Shown piece after piece: positions 14,117 to 26,946 of a stretch of DNA of 64,000 nucleotides. The translations under genes were made by a program, and so were the position numbers. Numbering within the stretch: position 1 is the stretch's first letter; every line of letters begins with the position of its first letter. Below the pieces are notes generated by a model. The model made no database searches. It worked only from the letters and a program-made list of their open reading frames with translations, and was not told where the DNA came from. The stretch comes from Chaetoderma sp. LZ-2023a (Eukaryota > Mollusca > Caudofoveata > Chaetodermatida > Chaetodermatidae), in contig CM067372.1 of NCBI GenBank assembly GCA_034401795.1, positions 38,754,861 through 38,818,860 of the forward strand. The letters run 5' to 3'.

Positions 14117-15272
14117 AATTGAATGAGGATAGAAAACTTTAATATTGTGCAAGTTAATAACCTAGTAATAGAACAAAGCAATATAAGTTTAAAAGCTAAC
14201 TTGCTACATTTATCCTGTAAACAAAATCAAAAAAGTTATGTCACGATAGTCACATCATATGGGTCACCCTTAGTGTAATTAAACATGTTAAATTGCCCTT
14301 AAATGGAAAAAGTAGAATGTATTTATGTATATGATAAGTAACAGATTTTAGAAATACATGATTGTTATTCTTCTATATATGAGGGTAATTTCTGTGAACA
14401 ATGGCATTTTCCATTGGAACATCCTGAAAAGTAAAGGGCTAAATTATATCATCTTGTATTTTCAGAGAAAGGTACAATTGTACAATATCAGACGGAGTAA
14501 TCTTAAGACAATGGCCCATACCTTGTGCATATGGAGACAATTATAGAGAAATTAGTGGACAAAACTGAAGACACAAGGATTGTATTATACGCTCACAAAA
14601 CAATGAAGAAGGGATATATAGGAAGAAACAAATGGTATACATGTTCGGACAAGATGACTGAAGAATACAAGACTAGGCATTTGAATAGAAGAGATGAGGA
14701 TAGAAAAAGGCAAGAGAAGACTGCTTAAATAGAAGTGTCGTGGACATTTACACCCAGTACCCTTGGGACATATTTAGTTTCACATTCATGGCATTCCTTG
14801 AGCAGACAGAAAATCTAATGACGAAGGCTGAGAAAGAAATGTGCGGTCTTGAGAAGTCTTTTTTAAAAATCTAAAGGTAAGTAAACAGCTACTGATAAGA
14901 AACATCGCAAAAGAAACTGCCAGTCGGGTAAAAAAGATTTTACTGGTGTGATGCAGTAGAATGAATCTTGGATGTTGTCAGTCAGGGATACTGGAAAGAA
15001 AACAGAACTGCAAACGCATTATTTAGCTATGGGCATCAAAGAATGCTATGTACCGAACATTTAAATTTGTGGAGATCCATCCTCCATGTACTCTTGAGCT
15101 CTGAAACCCCATCTAATGTTTCCCTACCATCTGTTATAACATCAGACCTTATTGGCGCTAATGTAATATACTAGATGCACAGTTGAGGAATTCCACTATA
15201 TCTAGATCACAGCTTCTTGTTGGTATCTCCTGAAAACCAGGACCGCACTGTGTGATTCCAAAAGGGGGTTCG
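14117..15272. other. Unassigned intergenic DNA
   Basis: No supported gene. A 67-codon basic frame at 14525-14728 has no recognisable motif. Confidence 0.4.
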
Positions 15273-15274
15273 TG

Positions 15275-15509
<235 letters not shown>

Positions 15510-15645
15510 TTCCACCAGGGTAAGATTTTTTTCTGAAAGTAAAATGTTGCATTTTCCCGCAATCTAGGCATAAAGATCAACAAAATAGATGATATCAACA
15601 TAGTCAGATCTGACTCGTACATATATCAAATATAGGCAAATTTAA

Positions 15646-15984
15646 TACACATTAACAAAAAGATTTACAAATTTTAGGGGGTCCTGCCGACACCCACCCA
15701 CCCCACACACACACCCGATCCCCTCCACCCCACGCCACCCCACCACCGTACGGGTATGCATTGAAAACGCTAACTGCTGGTTCTATGAGGGTGATCCCCA
15801 AAGACGTGGATTTCATGAAGACTTCTGCATAGCTGCTGCTGAAGATGATGATTTCTTCACTACACCAGCCAAGTGGATGCAGCGGAAAGAAGTCAATCGC
15901 AGACTATCAAATATAAGCAGACATGCAGACTCACAAATGCACTTTATAGCTACAGAGGCCAACTGCTTTGTAAAAAGAAAATAA
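15646..15984 (+). other. Orphan open frame, possible exon or remnant
   Basis: An unbroken frame of 112 codons without an early Met. The later part is not low-complexity: CIENANCWFYEGDPQRRGF, then AAAEDDDFFTTPAKWMQRKEV and FIATEANCFVKRK. I do not recognise it. It could be a decayed exon, a retroelement piece or chance, because the first third is only C-rich repeat. Confidence 0.2.
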
Positions 15985-16965
15985 GCAGATATGAAATGGA
16001 GGAGCCTAAGGCACTGAAGTCTATTTTCTATGCTGGCATGTTTGCAAATGGACTTACGTTATCTATAGGATGACTGCACACGATTAGGTATCATTGGCCC
16101 ACATGAATTAAACCCCGGTTACACTCTTTAATCTGCTATTTGGTTAAAGAGAACATGTCACTTCATGTATGTTTCAGTGATAATATGTACCAATAGTTGT
16201 ATGAGTGAAATTCTGTCAGGGACGCCTTCAATTTTAGTAGAGGTTAGAGTATGGAGAGACGGACCTGGGAGACAATTCAAAATGAACTATGTGTTATCTG
16301 CCATTCAGCCACTGTCAGAAAAAACACGATCAAAATAAAAGAGGCTAACTTGCATTTGAAAAGGAAGCCTTAGATGAAATCAGAAATGAATTTCTAATTT
16401 TGCCTGGAATAACCACTTTACTTCAAAATTACTTTATAAATTATAACTTACAATGGTTGTGTTGACTGACTGGCCTTTCAGATATGTTCACTAGTCACGT
16501 CTTCACATACTGTAATCTTAGTTATTTTCTGGTTTTGAATATTGTACATCATACACGTGTTGCATTGTTTGCGCTATATGTCACTCGAGTCACGTTTGTG
16601 TGTCACGAAAGTCGCACTTTTAAAGTGTGCCAAATAAAGCTATTTAATAGAATGTTTAAAGACCATTCTGAATTGTTTTGCGTAATTCTTACTACATAAT
16701 CAGATATATAGAGTGAAAGCATTTCACCAATAGCAGGCTACGAATTTGACGTTTTGCTCAGAATGTTGGAAAATGATAATTGTGTAGCTGTCACGCGAGT
16801 TACAGTGTTCAGGTCATCAGCTTCCTACTTCTTAGTATACATACACTTATATATCTATTATTTCCTTGGAGGTTATAGCAGAATGTAAAATAATTTTCTT
16901 GAAATCTTTAAGTAGAGTAGATTTTAGCACTAAAAAGGAGTAGACGTCACGCAAGTCACGATCGA
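15985..16965. other. Unassigned intergenic DNA
   Basis: No supported feature. TCACG-rich short motifs recur near 16.5-16.95 kb. Confidence 0.35.
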
Positions 16966-17447
16966 ATGGCTGGTATATATGATGCTACATGTGTTTCCAT
17001 ATTACTATACAATTGCAACATCTGGGCGTCTCCAAAGGCATTCGTGAACAAACTTATGCATGTCAGTGGACATCTGCGAATCATTATAAGACCATTACAA
17101 ATGATCGCTGGCCACACAGTCATCAAATGCAGAACTACAAAATTGCAATACAGAGCTACTATCTGCGAGGATAGCGCAACAGCGATGGTCTATGGTCGGA
17201 CGTGTTCTTCGAATACCAGAAAATGCTGCCAAAGAATCAACTTGCTAAGTGTTTGCGATCAGACCTCAAAGAACATAAGCTAGGCCCACTAAAGACGAGA
17301 AAATGTAAAGGAACTTAGGACACTCGCAGTGGACAAGCCACAGTGGAGAAGGCTGGCGGAAAAATTAGAAAAGCTGGAAGAAGTTTTCACTTGTTTAGCT
17401 GAAGAACACAGTCGCTCATCATCATCATCATCATCATCATCGATGTG
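16966..17447 (+). mobile_element. LINE family 1, 3' end, plus strand
   Basis: C-terminal coding blocks of a non-LTR retrotransposon, split over frames: VSILLYNCNIWASPK, a region like RW.MVGRVLRIPENAA, then RSDLKEHKLGPLKTRK and KPQWRRLAEKLEKL. It ends in an (ATC)n tail at 17415-17442. The same order (cysteine-Trp block, RW..FGRVLR.PE, DLKE..L..LKTRK) is found in the copies at 46.6 kb and 50.1 kb. Confidence 0.8.
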
Positions 17448-17689
17448 CTGCACGATTATGAATATACATGAGCTATATAACCACATTAAAGTATATATGT
17501 ATACCTTAATATACAGGTAGCAGATGTCTTCTAGATATTTGAAACCTTCCGGGCCATCTTGGCATATGTGCCCAGGCCCCATTGAGCTTAGTACGTCTCT
17601 GTTACCAGTTCGTTGCCCCCAATGACTGGTACTAAGATGAGACAAAGTTAGTTCTGGTAGTGGTGGTGGTGGAGGCGGAGTCTGTGGCA

Positions 17690-18977
17690 ACGACAGCCGA
17701 TGATGACGATGGTGACTGAATGCTTTCTGTGGCTGGAAGGAGTGGAATCTGCTTTCAGCTGCAATCAGTTTTGTCCAACCTTCTCCATCGTGTCGTATTT
17801 ATTACGAGAGATCCTTTAGGGTCTTTTTTGTCATTAGTGGTATTATATTACGTTTCTGATGTATAAGAGCAAACCACTTACTAAGTTGGTGTTGTACATT
17901 CCTGTGCATGCCGTTTACGTCTTAGTACCCAGTACTGAACACTCAAATGCATTGTGAGCGGACACATTCTCTGGCATTCGAAGCACATGACTAAATATTT
18001 ACCCCTTGTACTACTCTCACAGACTGTGGAACAGTGTTGCATAATTTGTAACGTACTGAGTTTGAGATTAGGCTGTGCAGATAGTGATGATTGGTGACGA
18101 CTCAGTGTTTGCAATGACAAGCATCGGGTCTGTACATGAGGGTCTTTGGAACGTCACAGTTATAGATCATCATTGAGAAACATGTGGCATAGTCTAAATG
18201 CTTCTTGATATTCATGTAAATTTAAGACCCGTGAATCCACAGAGTCTAGGCCTAATGATTTACAATGTTGGTTAAACTACAGATGAGTAAGCACAAGATT
18301 ATGCTCTTTCCTCAACTTCTCCTCGCACAGCAAGTAAGGTACCATCATCGTTCGTCTCCTTTATGCCAGACAGATATACACGTGTGAACCCTGTTTTGGC
18401 TTGATTCATTAAGGGATGTGTGGTTTTGATCTGTTTTGCAGCTATTGCAAGCAGCACATCGGGCGGGGTGGGCGGTGTGTGAGTGCGTGCGTGCGTGATG
18501 TGTGGGGGGGGGGGTGTTGGTTTTCCTTTGTGAAATCTGCATCATCTTCGTGCTTCATCTCGAGTGGAATGTCTAACTTGCTGGAAGGGGTTGGTCTTGT
18601 CGTATGTTCTCGATCAGATGACAGAGCTGCACCGAGCTAAGAGGTGGCGATAATTAGTGATAAAGCATTGTTGTGATCCTTGTGTCAAAATTTGAATATA
18701 GCATTGATTTGACGCGAGCAGTTAATTTTAGCCCATCGTAAAATCTATCAGCTTGATGGCGGAATTGAAGAATCTGTGGTCACCTGATCGTATCAAATGC
18801 ACGTGACATGTCAATTCCCATCTTGTTAACATACGTTTTGCCCAGACTGTATCAGTGCAACTGCATCCCATATGCCAGTTTCCCATAAATCTGTCAATTT
18901 TATAATTTTATCTTTGATACGAGGTTGACAGCTAAGAAATTCTTTCAAGTATTATTCAAGAGCGCAATTGGCCTAAT

Positions 18978-19027
<50 letters not shown>

Positions 19028-19560
19028 AGTGGTTTCCTGGGTTTAGTCAGTTAGATGATTATGCCTTCTCCCGCAGAATATATATGGAGGTGCTGCTCAA
19101 ACGTAGAGTTGATGGTGTATTTGGTAAGCGCTATGGTGCAAACTTGGGGAGTTTGTTGCTGGTCCAATTTGTCCCACACACGCGGCCATTCTTTAGGCTC
19201 GTCAGTATTTTTCTAACCGTTCCGTCTGTTATTGGGTATTTGCAGGAGTCTTCGCCGGTCAACCATGGACAGTGCCTCATCTTTTGTATGTGTGAAATGG
19301 TATTTGAAGGATTCTCTAATTCTCTCAGAATTTCCATAATCCGAGCCAGTGAAAGTGTCCATCAGAGGTGTGGATAGCAAGTGGTTGGTGTGACGTACGG
19401 GTTCTTAACATGTTGCCTGCTCTGATCATAGTGTGGCAGTCATCAATGGAAATTATCTCATTTACCAGCTCTTGTGAGGACCAGTTCTTTCAAACTTTCA
19501 CTGACCTAGCGCATGATCTTGTAGCCGGGGTTTTCTTATTTCAGTGGGGTTTTTTTCGTT
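17690..19560 (-). mobile_element. LINE family 1, longer broken copy, minus strand
   Basis: Reading the minus strand from about 19.5 kb: an RT entry block (TVRKILTSLKNGRVCG), PIALLNN, the palm block MGIDMSRAFDTI with its catalytic Asp, a decayed second catalytic block EDDADF, then MPENVSAHNAFE and a tail rich in CATCGTCATCATCG. Many stops and frame changes. It ends about 240 bp from the plus-strand copy's tail, so the two are tail to tail. A (GA)n expansion (18980-19021) sits inside the coding region. Confidence 0.7.
18980..19021. repeat. (GA)n microsatellite inside a LINE
   Basis: Pure GA, about 21 units. It sits between RT blocks of the minus-strand LINE, where an SLSL-encoding CT stretch expanded. 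Confidence 0.95.
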
Positions 19561-20141
19561 CTGACTGGTTTGGTATATGTGCATAGTCTCAACTTTTCTA
19601 TTGCTCGGACGGATGTGTCAGATGTGGATGATCAACATAGGATCTCGTTCTGTTGGTGCTGTTAGTATACAATGATATTTTTAGCAGCTGATGTCTCTAA
19701 GCGTTGCATACTTTTGTTAACACATGGTTGGTTATTTACTACTACCTGCTCAGCTATTGTTTCCATGTGCGACGTCTGGATGCCTGGTCTTAACATTTGA
19801 TTTCAACGACTGCTTGTTTTATCAATCGGTATTCGGGTCATCACTGGTACAATTGTATATATGAAAAATTATAAACAATTGAAAAGAAAGGAAAGATATA
19901 AATAAAAAAAATAATAAAGGAACTATGATGATATTATGCACCCATATTTAGCCGAGGTATGGTCTGACCCATTGGACTGCCATCTCGGTTTCAGTATGGA
20001 TGATGATGTCCTGGATAGGTAGCCAGACTTGTTCTACATTAACATGAATTAGATTCAGTAGGAATTTATTAGTGCATTGTGACCTGATTTTATAATAGCT
20101 AACTTAATTTTATGGTTGCGTGTTTGTGATTTGATTGGTGT
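19561..20141. other. Unassigned intergenic DNA
   Basis: No supported feature. Confidence 0.35.
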
Positions 20142-20180
20142 GCGTACGTGCGTGCGTGCGTGCGTGCGTACGTGCGTGTG
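20142..20180. repeat. (GTGC)n microsatellite
   Basis: GTGC/CGTG tetranucleotide units with CGTA interruptions, followed by a G run at 20198-20206. Confidence 0.9.
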
Positions 20181-20349
20181 AGAGGGTTGCGGTTATGGGG
20201 GGGGGGGATAGGTGCGGGCAGCTGGGTAATTGAGTAGCTATTGGTGTGTGTTTAAGTGGATGATACAATTTCATGGTGGGAGGTTTTGAGTTACTATAAC
20301 GTAGTATGAATAGGTGTCGATTGTCTTTGTTATGGTGTGTTGGGGACAT

Positions 20350-20352
20350 GTG

Positions 20353-20384
<32 letters not shown>

Positions 20385-20422
20385 TTCGTACGTGCGTGCG
20401 TGCGTGCGTGCGTGCGTGCGTG
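20350..20422. repeat. (GTGC)n microsatellite
   Basis: About 18 GTGC units with one TTCGTAC interruption. Confidence 0.95.
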
Positions 20423-20629
20423 TTAGGGAATTTATAGTCATAACTCAGCTTACAATTTCTCTTATTGCATATCCAGATGATCGTAACACCTGGCCTCTAG
20501 GGTAATAGGATTAAGGTGTTAAATGCAATAGGAGAACAGGTATTGTCGCTAGTCTTTTCCAGGCACCGTCGATATGGCTGCGGGTTTTGGTTTCTGGTGC
20601 TTTTGCACAAGATTCATAAAGCACAACCT

Positions 20630-21465
20630 GATTTCCAAAATAAAAGATGTCTTGAAATCTAACACACTAGGATCGTTCCACACCAGCTTAGTTGAAATTG
20701 GACCATTGATTAAGAAAGAGTATTGTTATAAGAAATTTTAATAAAATCCAAGATGGCCACTGGAAAAACAGATCTATTAAAATTCTGAACAGAATTACTG
20801 AAGCCTACCATATTAGAATCATGCCAGCCAAATCCAGCAAGCGGTTTAGGACGAGAGGTGTTTTAAAGGATTTCCGGAAATTTTTCTGAAAAGGATGGGC
20901 TTAAATGGCCAGCAAACGAATTTACCAGTAAAAAACCTGGTTAGAAGTGTTGAAGACTACTGTTATAGGATCACTCCACCCCCAGTTTCGTTGGAATTGG
21001 ACCATTGATTAATTTTATGAAAATCTGCCAAGTTTTTATGAGAAGATATGTTTTAACGCATTTCTAGAAAATTTCTGGATAATCCAAGATGGCTGCTGAA
21101 AAATTGTCGAATCAAAATTCTCATGAGAACTGTTTATGCCTCCTAGCCATGCCAATACAGTGATTCCACCAAAGCTTCGCTGAAATTGGGTATTGATCAC
21201 CAGTATAAGGAGGAGCATCATTCTAAAGGATTCCAGAGAAGTTTCGGAAAATCCAAGATGACGGTCGAAAAGAAATTGGCCAATCAAAATTGTGAATAGA
21301 AGTTCTGGGTCCTACCACCATAGGCTCCTTCAAGCCAAATCCGTTTAAAATCAGCCAAGCCGGTTAGGATGAGATATATTTTAAAGTACCAGTTAACGGA
21401 TGATGGGTGGACTGACAGGCTGACGGATGGACGACAGATGGATTGCCAGGCCAGCTGAGCTAATA
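20630..21465 (+). repeat. AAGATGG repeat array, copy 1
   Basis: Four to five imperfect units of about 180-200 bp. Each contains ATCCAAGATGG, CAATCAAAATTCTGAATAGAA, a TACCA.ATAGGATC segment, TTGAAATTGG and AGCGGTTTAGGA. The array ends with a degenerate GGACGGATGG run and the phrase GGCCAGCTGAGCTAA. Same family and orientation as 44870-46010 and 47105-49045. Non-coding. Confidence 0.8.
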
Positions 21466-21875
21466 ACGACGTTATTAAATGTAGACTACCTATCACGATA
21501 AAACCATAAACTCATGTCAGTATTCTATTTCCCCCTTGAAATAGCATGATTCCTTGAAATCGGAAATTCTTCAGTCAACGTTGACATGAAAGCCAGATGT
21601 CCTTAATTGCATGTGTGAATTATTGGCAATGTTACGGGCGAAAATAATGTAGTTGGTTAGAACTCAGAATGCGGGAAATGGTTTCTCAGAACATGTAATT
21701 TTCCTCATTTTTCAGGGGAAGTCCCTCGGACAACCCTTTTGAAAATACGGTCAGACTAAACCTCTGGATCCGCCCCTCGAACTAGTTAGCTGGTGAGATT
21801 TCTCTCATAATGGGATCTCGAACCTGTTTTGTCATTATCTCAATAAACTCTTCAACTACAGTAGGGAAGAAAAAT
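21466..21875. other. Unassigned intergenic DNA
   Basis: No supported feature. Confidence 0.35.
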
Positions 21876-23327
21876 GATACTATTTCTCAAATCTGTAAAG
21901 GGCAATATGATAAACATTCTTATGTCAATGTATGAAACGGTTAAGACGTCGGTGAGAGTAAATTCTACATTATCTGGAAATTTTGAATGCAAAACCGGGG
22001 TGAGACAAGGGGAAAGTCTGTCACCATTCCTTTTCGCGATGTATTTAAATGACTTGGAAAACGAGCCGCTTAGAAAAGGTTTCGATGGTATTGATTTAGT
22101 GTTTTTAAAGTTGTTCCTAATTCTGTATGCTGATGACATCATATTGCCGTCTGAAAATAAGGTGGATCTACAAAATGGGTTAGATATACGCTCTGAATAC
22201 TGCAAGCAATGGTGTCTAACGATAAATATTGAAAAAACAAAGGCTATGGTTTTTAGACTGGGGGGGGGGGGGGCGGCGATTGAGACAAGATGATAAATGG
22301 CACTACAATGGGATCGAAACAGAAATAGTAACCCGCTTTAAATATTTAGGCCTGGTCTTTACCACCACTGGCTCATTCACAGAAGCACACACATGTCTAG
22401 CTGACCAAGGGCAAAAAGCCATTTTCTCAATGCAAAAGTTATGTAGCAAATTTATTGGATTAACACCTGGGCATTATTGTAAACTCTTTGATAAATTAGT
22501 AGCCCGTGTACTGTCATATGCTGCTAGGTTTGTGGACGTCATCAATCATACGATATAGAAAAATGACACCTTAGATTTTGCAAAAAAACCACCAGTTACA
22601 TGTAAAACAGTCCACACCAAATGGCATTATCTACGGGGAGTTAGGAAGAGCTCCACTTCGTGTTTCAAGAGAGATAAGAATAATAAAATATTGGTTTAAG
22701 ATTTTAGATTTTGGGAATAATAGGATATGAAAATGTGTGTATATGGCATTATACAATGACTGCATTGTAAATAATGAATGAAATAATTGGGTTTCACAGT
22801 TTAGAGATATGCTATGCTTGCGTGGTTTTAATTACATTTGGGAATCGGAATGTCAATATATGGACAGAAGTATTTTATTACGTTATATAAACAAAGGTCT
22901 TTAGACATGTTCCTCCAAGAGTAGAGGGGACGATCGAATTAAGCAATAAAACATTGTTGTAGAAACATATTCCGTGGAACTTACATACAAATGTTATTTA
23001 GATACGGTAAAGATCGAAAAACATCGACTGGCTTTAAGTAGAATTCGAACTGGATCTCATAGACTTCATGTAGAAACGTAAATGGCACAAACTAATTTCA
23101 ACTCCACTAAGTGAACGAAAATACCCTTTCTGTAACGATATTGAGGAGGAGTTTCATTTTATTATTTTATGTCCAATGTATTTAGATTTGAGGTAAACGT
23201 ATATCAAAAAGTATTACTGGTTTCGTCCAAACGTTTACAAACTATCACAGCTATTGCAGTCCGCTAACGGCAATGTTTTAAAGAAACTGGCAGCATATGT
23301 TTATAGTGCATTTCTGAAGCGAAATGA
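21876..23327 (+). mobile_element. Non-LTR retrotransposon, RT C-terminal half and tail
   Basis: The frame from 21874 carries GVRQGESLSPFLFAMYLNDLE, LLILYADDIILPSE (catalytic YADD) and CLTINIEKTKAMVF. After a poly-G run at 22261-22274 the frame shifts and continues with YNGIETEIVTRFKYLGLVF. Downstream pieces include YGELGRAPLRVSREIRI, RIRTGSHRLHVET, a decayed Cys/His knuckle near 23120-23170, and LSQLLQSANGNVLKKLAA. The 5' end is truncated before the RT fingers. It differs from LINE family 1. A GTGC run follows the last coding block. Confidence 0.85.
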
Positions 23328-23332
23328 ACTGA

Positions 23333-23362
23333 GTGCGTGCGTGCGTGCGTGCATGTGTGTAC
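23333..23362. repeat. Short (GTGC)n tract after the LINE
   Basis: GTGCGTGCGTGCGTGC followed by GTGTGT. It may be the LINE's tail or a coincidence. Confidence 0.7.
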
Positions 23363-23529
23363 AGGGTTGCGTGGAGTGGGGTGTGAGTATAAGTGCGGGT
23401 GTTTGATTCTGAAAACGAGAACGTAAATTGGTCGGTTCATCTGTATAATTAATTTCAAAATGTTACCAAATTGTGCATTTATTACTCTGCATCCAGTTGA
23501 TACCATTTAAGATGGTACGATGCAATAAA

Positions 23530-23865
23530 CGTAACACTTTCGACAATTAGATTAGTTTCAAAACATTCAACAGCAATTAAATTTATCGCGGAAATAAGAA
23601 TACAGTAATCATACATACATGCAGACACACAATTCGTACACTATATAGTATAAGAGGAATAAATTGAGAAGGTCACCAGTCAAATTAGTTTCAAATATTC
23701 AACAGCTGTTAGGTTATTAGTTTATCAACAGCATACAATTCGCGCACTTGAGGATGACTCAAGGGGAATAGACATTGAGAATATTCGGCAGGCAAATTAG
23801 TTTCAGAATATTCAACATTTATTAAATTGTAATCCTAATAATGGCATACAATTTGTACTCTAATG
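23530..23865 (-). repeat. Three tandem MITE-derived units
   Basis: Three direct units about 115-130 bp apart, each holding ATTAGTTTCA.AA.ATTCAACA and then CATACAATT.GTAC. This is the reverse complement of the modular MITE's middle segment. They are one-armed, so they cannot fold like the complete palindrome. Confidence 0.75.
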
Positions 23866-24020
23866 TGCGGGTGAGTTGGATGGGGCGTCACCGGGTCTCG
23901 CTCCTCCTTTCGCTTTCGTTTCGGTTACATTTAAGAAGGGAGAGGAGCAGACCGGGTGAACGCACTATGCGCTATAGGGTTGGGGTGTGGGTCGGTGAGG
24001 GTAAATGATGACCGTAATAA

Positions 24021-25220
24021 TTGAAATTGGGGATAATACTAATACTAACGATGACACTGGGTGATAATAATATGGATCAGAATCTTGAAGATATAAAAGT
24101 GGCAACAATTGGTGATTATGATTTAATATTATATTCTGTTGGGTATTTTGGGGCTAGTTCGATTGGGGGCTGTTGGTGTCATATGCAACAGCAGCCGCTG
24201 GTCGGTTTAGTTTCAAAATGCGCAACAGCTTTTCTCTATGCTTGAGACCTTGAGATTTGTACTATGGTAACGGTTCAAAGCATATAAATCGACCCTAACA
24301 TGGGCAATAATTGGAATCGATAGCATCTGATATTCTTGTTAATTTATGTATATTTGTATTATGTAACATTAAAATCTTAATTTCTGATCAAACCGTTATG
24401 ATGATGCTTTTTAATATTATATATTTTGTTGGGTATTTTGAGGCTAGTTCGACTGGTGGCTGTTGATGCCATAGGTCGCAACAGTCGCAGGTCGGACTGG
24501 TTTCAAATTATCGCAACGGCTTTTCTCTGTACAGTTGCTTTGGTTCAAAGTATATGAATCGATCCTACCATGTGTGATAATTGGAAATGATAGCAACTGA
24601 TATTTTTAATTTAGGGGTGCATGTTCGCACCGGAATTCTTGAGGATGGAATTGTTAGAATTGTATGTTTTTGTGGGCTTGGATTGTGTGCCTATGTGTAG
24701 TGGGGCGGGTGGGTCTTGGCGTGTGGTGGTTTTCATTTCATATAGACTGACATAATTGTTTTAGGTTGCGAAATTGAAATAGAGGCACGAGCCTATATTT
24801 CAGTTGCGCGGCTTGAAGAATTGTGTTGGTTTGTGCGTGATGGAGTCATCATGTGTTGGGATTTATTTCGTTTCATTGCATATGGGCTCACGGTTTGTGC
24901 CTCTAAGGTTATATAGTTTGGACAATTTTATTTCGGTAATTTTGCTGTGAATATGCACCTTTTAACTTGTTGATTTATGTATACGCGTATTCGGTAACAT
25001 TGTTATATTAATTTCTTTCTAATTGTTTTTATGACGCCTTAATACTATATATTATGTTGGCTATTTTTGGGGCTATTTCGACTGGCGGTTGTTGATGCCA
25101 TAAGTAGCAACAGCCGTTTGTCGGATTGGTTTAAAAAATACGCAACAGTTTTTCTCTGTACATTTACCCTGAGACGTGTACTACGGTATATAAGGACCAG
25201 AGTATATAAATAGGTTATTG
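24021..25220. repeat. Three dispersed copies of a diverged palindromic repeat
   Basis: Centres at about 24140-24240, 24425-24515 and 25055-25150. Each reads TGTTGG.TATTTT.GGGCTA, GGCTGTTG.TG.CATA, then CAACAG and a GTTT.AAAAT.CGCAACAG arm. They are diverged relatives of the MITE palindrome with longer shared flanks (TTTTCTCTGTAC, TATAAATCGA). No coding potential. Confidence 0.65.
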
Positions 25221-25258
25221 AGAATTATTGCATATGTGTGTGTGCGTACGAAGGTGTG

Positions 25259-25338
25259 TGGGCGGGTGCGCGCGCGCGCGTGTCTGTGCTGTCGTGTGTG
25301 TGTGTGTGTGCGTGCGTGGGCGTGCGTGCGTGCGTGAG

Positions 25339-25373
<35 letters not shown>

Positions 25374-25378
25374 AGACG
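25259..25378. repeat. CG/GT/GTGC compound microsatellite
   Basis: A CGCGCGCGCG run, a GTGTGTGT run and about 12 GTGC units. Alternating purine-pyrimidine throughout. Confidence 0.95.
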
Positions 25379-25479
25379 AGATTCGGTGACATAAGTATGT
25401 TTAAGTGGGTGCTATGGTCACATAAGTTATCATAAAATCATGAATATGGTATGTACTTTATAATGTATTGTATAGTCAC

Positions 25480-25568
25480 TCGTCATACATATTAGTATTA
25501 TTGTCATTGTCTTCACGCAAGGGCCGGTGGCCTAATGTGAATAAAGATTCATTCATTCATTCATTCAT
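25480..25568 (+). mobile_element. LINE/SINE-type 3' tail with (ATTC)n
   Basis: GGCCGGTGGCCTAATGTG, then AATAAAG and (ATTC)n. This is the usual 3' end of CR1/L2-mobilised elements. No coding part is kept. Confidence 0.5.
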
Positions 25569-26946
25569 GTCAAAAAATGGTATGTTTGTGGGGAGGGGAG
25601 GTGGTCATCGGGGCATGTGCCCGCTTTGCCCACAAACACCTCACTACCAATCCCCCCCCCCACTTCTCCTTCCCACGCCCCACCCCCACCCCACCATACA
25701 CACCACCACCACCACCGATAATCCGGCCGAAGAATCAGCTCTAGATTCACTGAAGTTCATTAGATCTATGAAAGTTGATGTGACGTATAATCAAGATCCT
25801 CTATAAGTATCATACAACGCATGTGCTTACTGAACAATAATTGCAAGCAACATCATTGGCAAAGACGGCCACATTATTGGATATAAGTAGCAATAATTTA
25901 CCAAGAGTATTGTTTTTCTAAGGCTATTAGAACCAAATACTAATTTGATAGCAATGTTTACAGAATTCCCGTATTAGAGATAACATAGATTCACAGATGG
26001 TTGCAGTGTTTTCCCATGGCATCTAAATTTTGGAGGTCCCAACCTGAAATCAGGAATCTTGGATTCCATGCAGTTTTTCTCATCTGTGCTGGAATTGGAG
26101 TATGCCATGGACAACTATGAATTATGGGGTCCCATAGATTTTGAGGGTATATTTGTACGGATTTTCAGGTGTCGCATGGGACCATTTCGAGGATATAAAC
26201 CCTCAAAAAGAACCTAATAAAAAAACACTCTGGAGTGTTGATTATTTAAGTCAGTTGCTGTTGCATTTTGGCAGCAATGACTTTCAGGCAGATTGCTTTC
26301 ATATTAACCAATCCTCGTAGCTACTGCCTGAAAGCACGTCCTTATATGATTCATTCATGAAAATCATTATGACGTAGAAACATTTCGCACTTATATGAGT
26401 GATGACACTGGAAATATTTAAGATAACCACACATCTTTATACATGTTCACGGGTAAATTTCCATAGACTTGCTGATTTAGCTGTATATATCTTAAGCCCT
26501 AAGGGCATACATATCCGGATTACATCGCATTTTTCTACCGTCACATGTATTTTGTAGAACGATTTTCTCACAAGTAGTCCTGTCCTGTGTTCCGCTAGAT
26601 TGCCCTTGCACAACAAAACCACGCTCAACGACGATAAACGGGACGACATTTTAAAAATAGAGTATTGCAAGCCTAGTTTTCGCTGTGGTTTTCACCCGTA
26701 TGCAGAGAGCTTGTAATTTGACCGGAGACATTCATCTGTTTACAATTATAAACATTTACACTAGTCAGTTAGGACGTGTAATGTACGGTACCAGTGTGTA
26801 TGTGTTTGACCTCGGCCGATACAGCAGAATAGTGGTTGGCATGTGGACGTCATAACGCGTTGTGACACATGTTTGATTATTTGAGAATATTAAACAGACC
26901 TACAGTAGATTGCTGCGTTTATAATATTGAAGCGAGTGTACCCGCA
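25569..26946. other. Upstream region of Kir gene 1
   Basis: It holds poly-C and CACC-rich DNA at 25654-25717 and otherwise unassigned AT-rich DNA. No clear TATA box or CpG cluster. Any 5' untranslated exon of the channel gene would lie here or further left. Confidence 0.35.
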
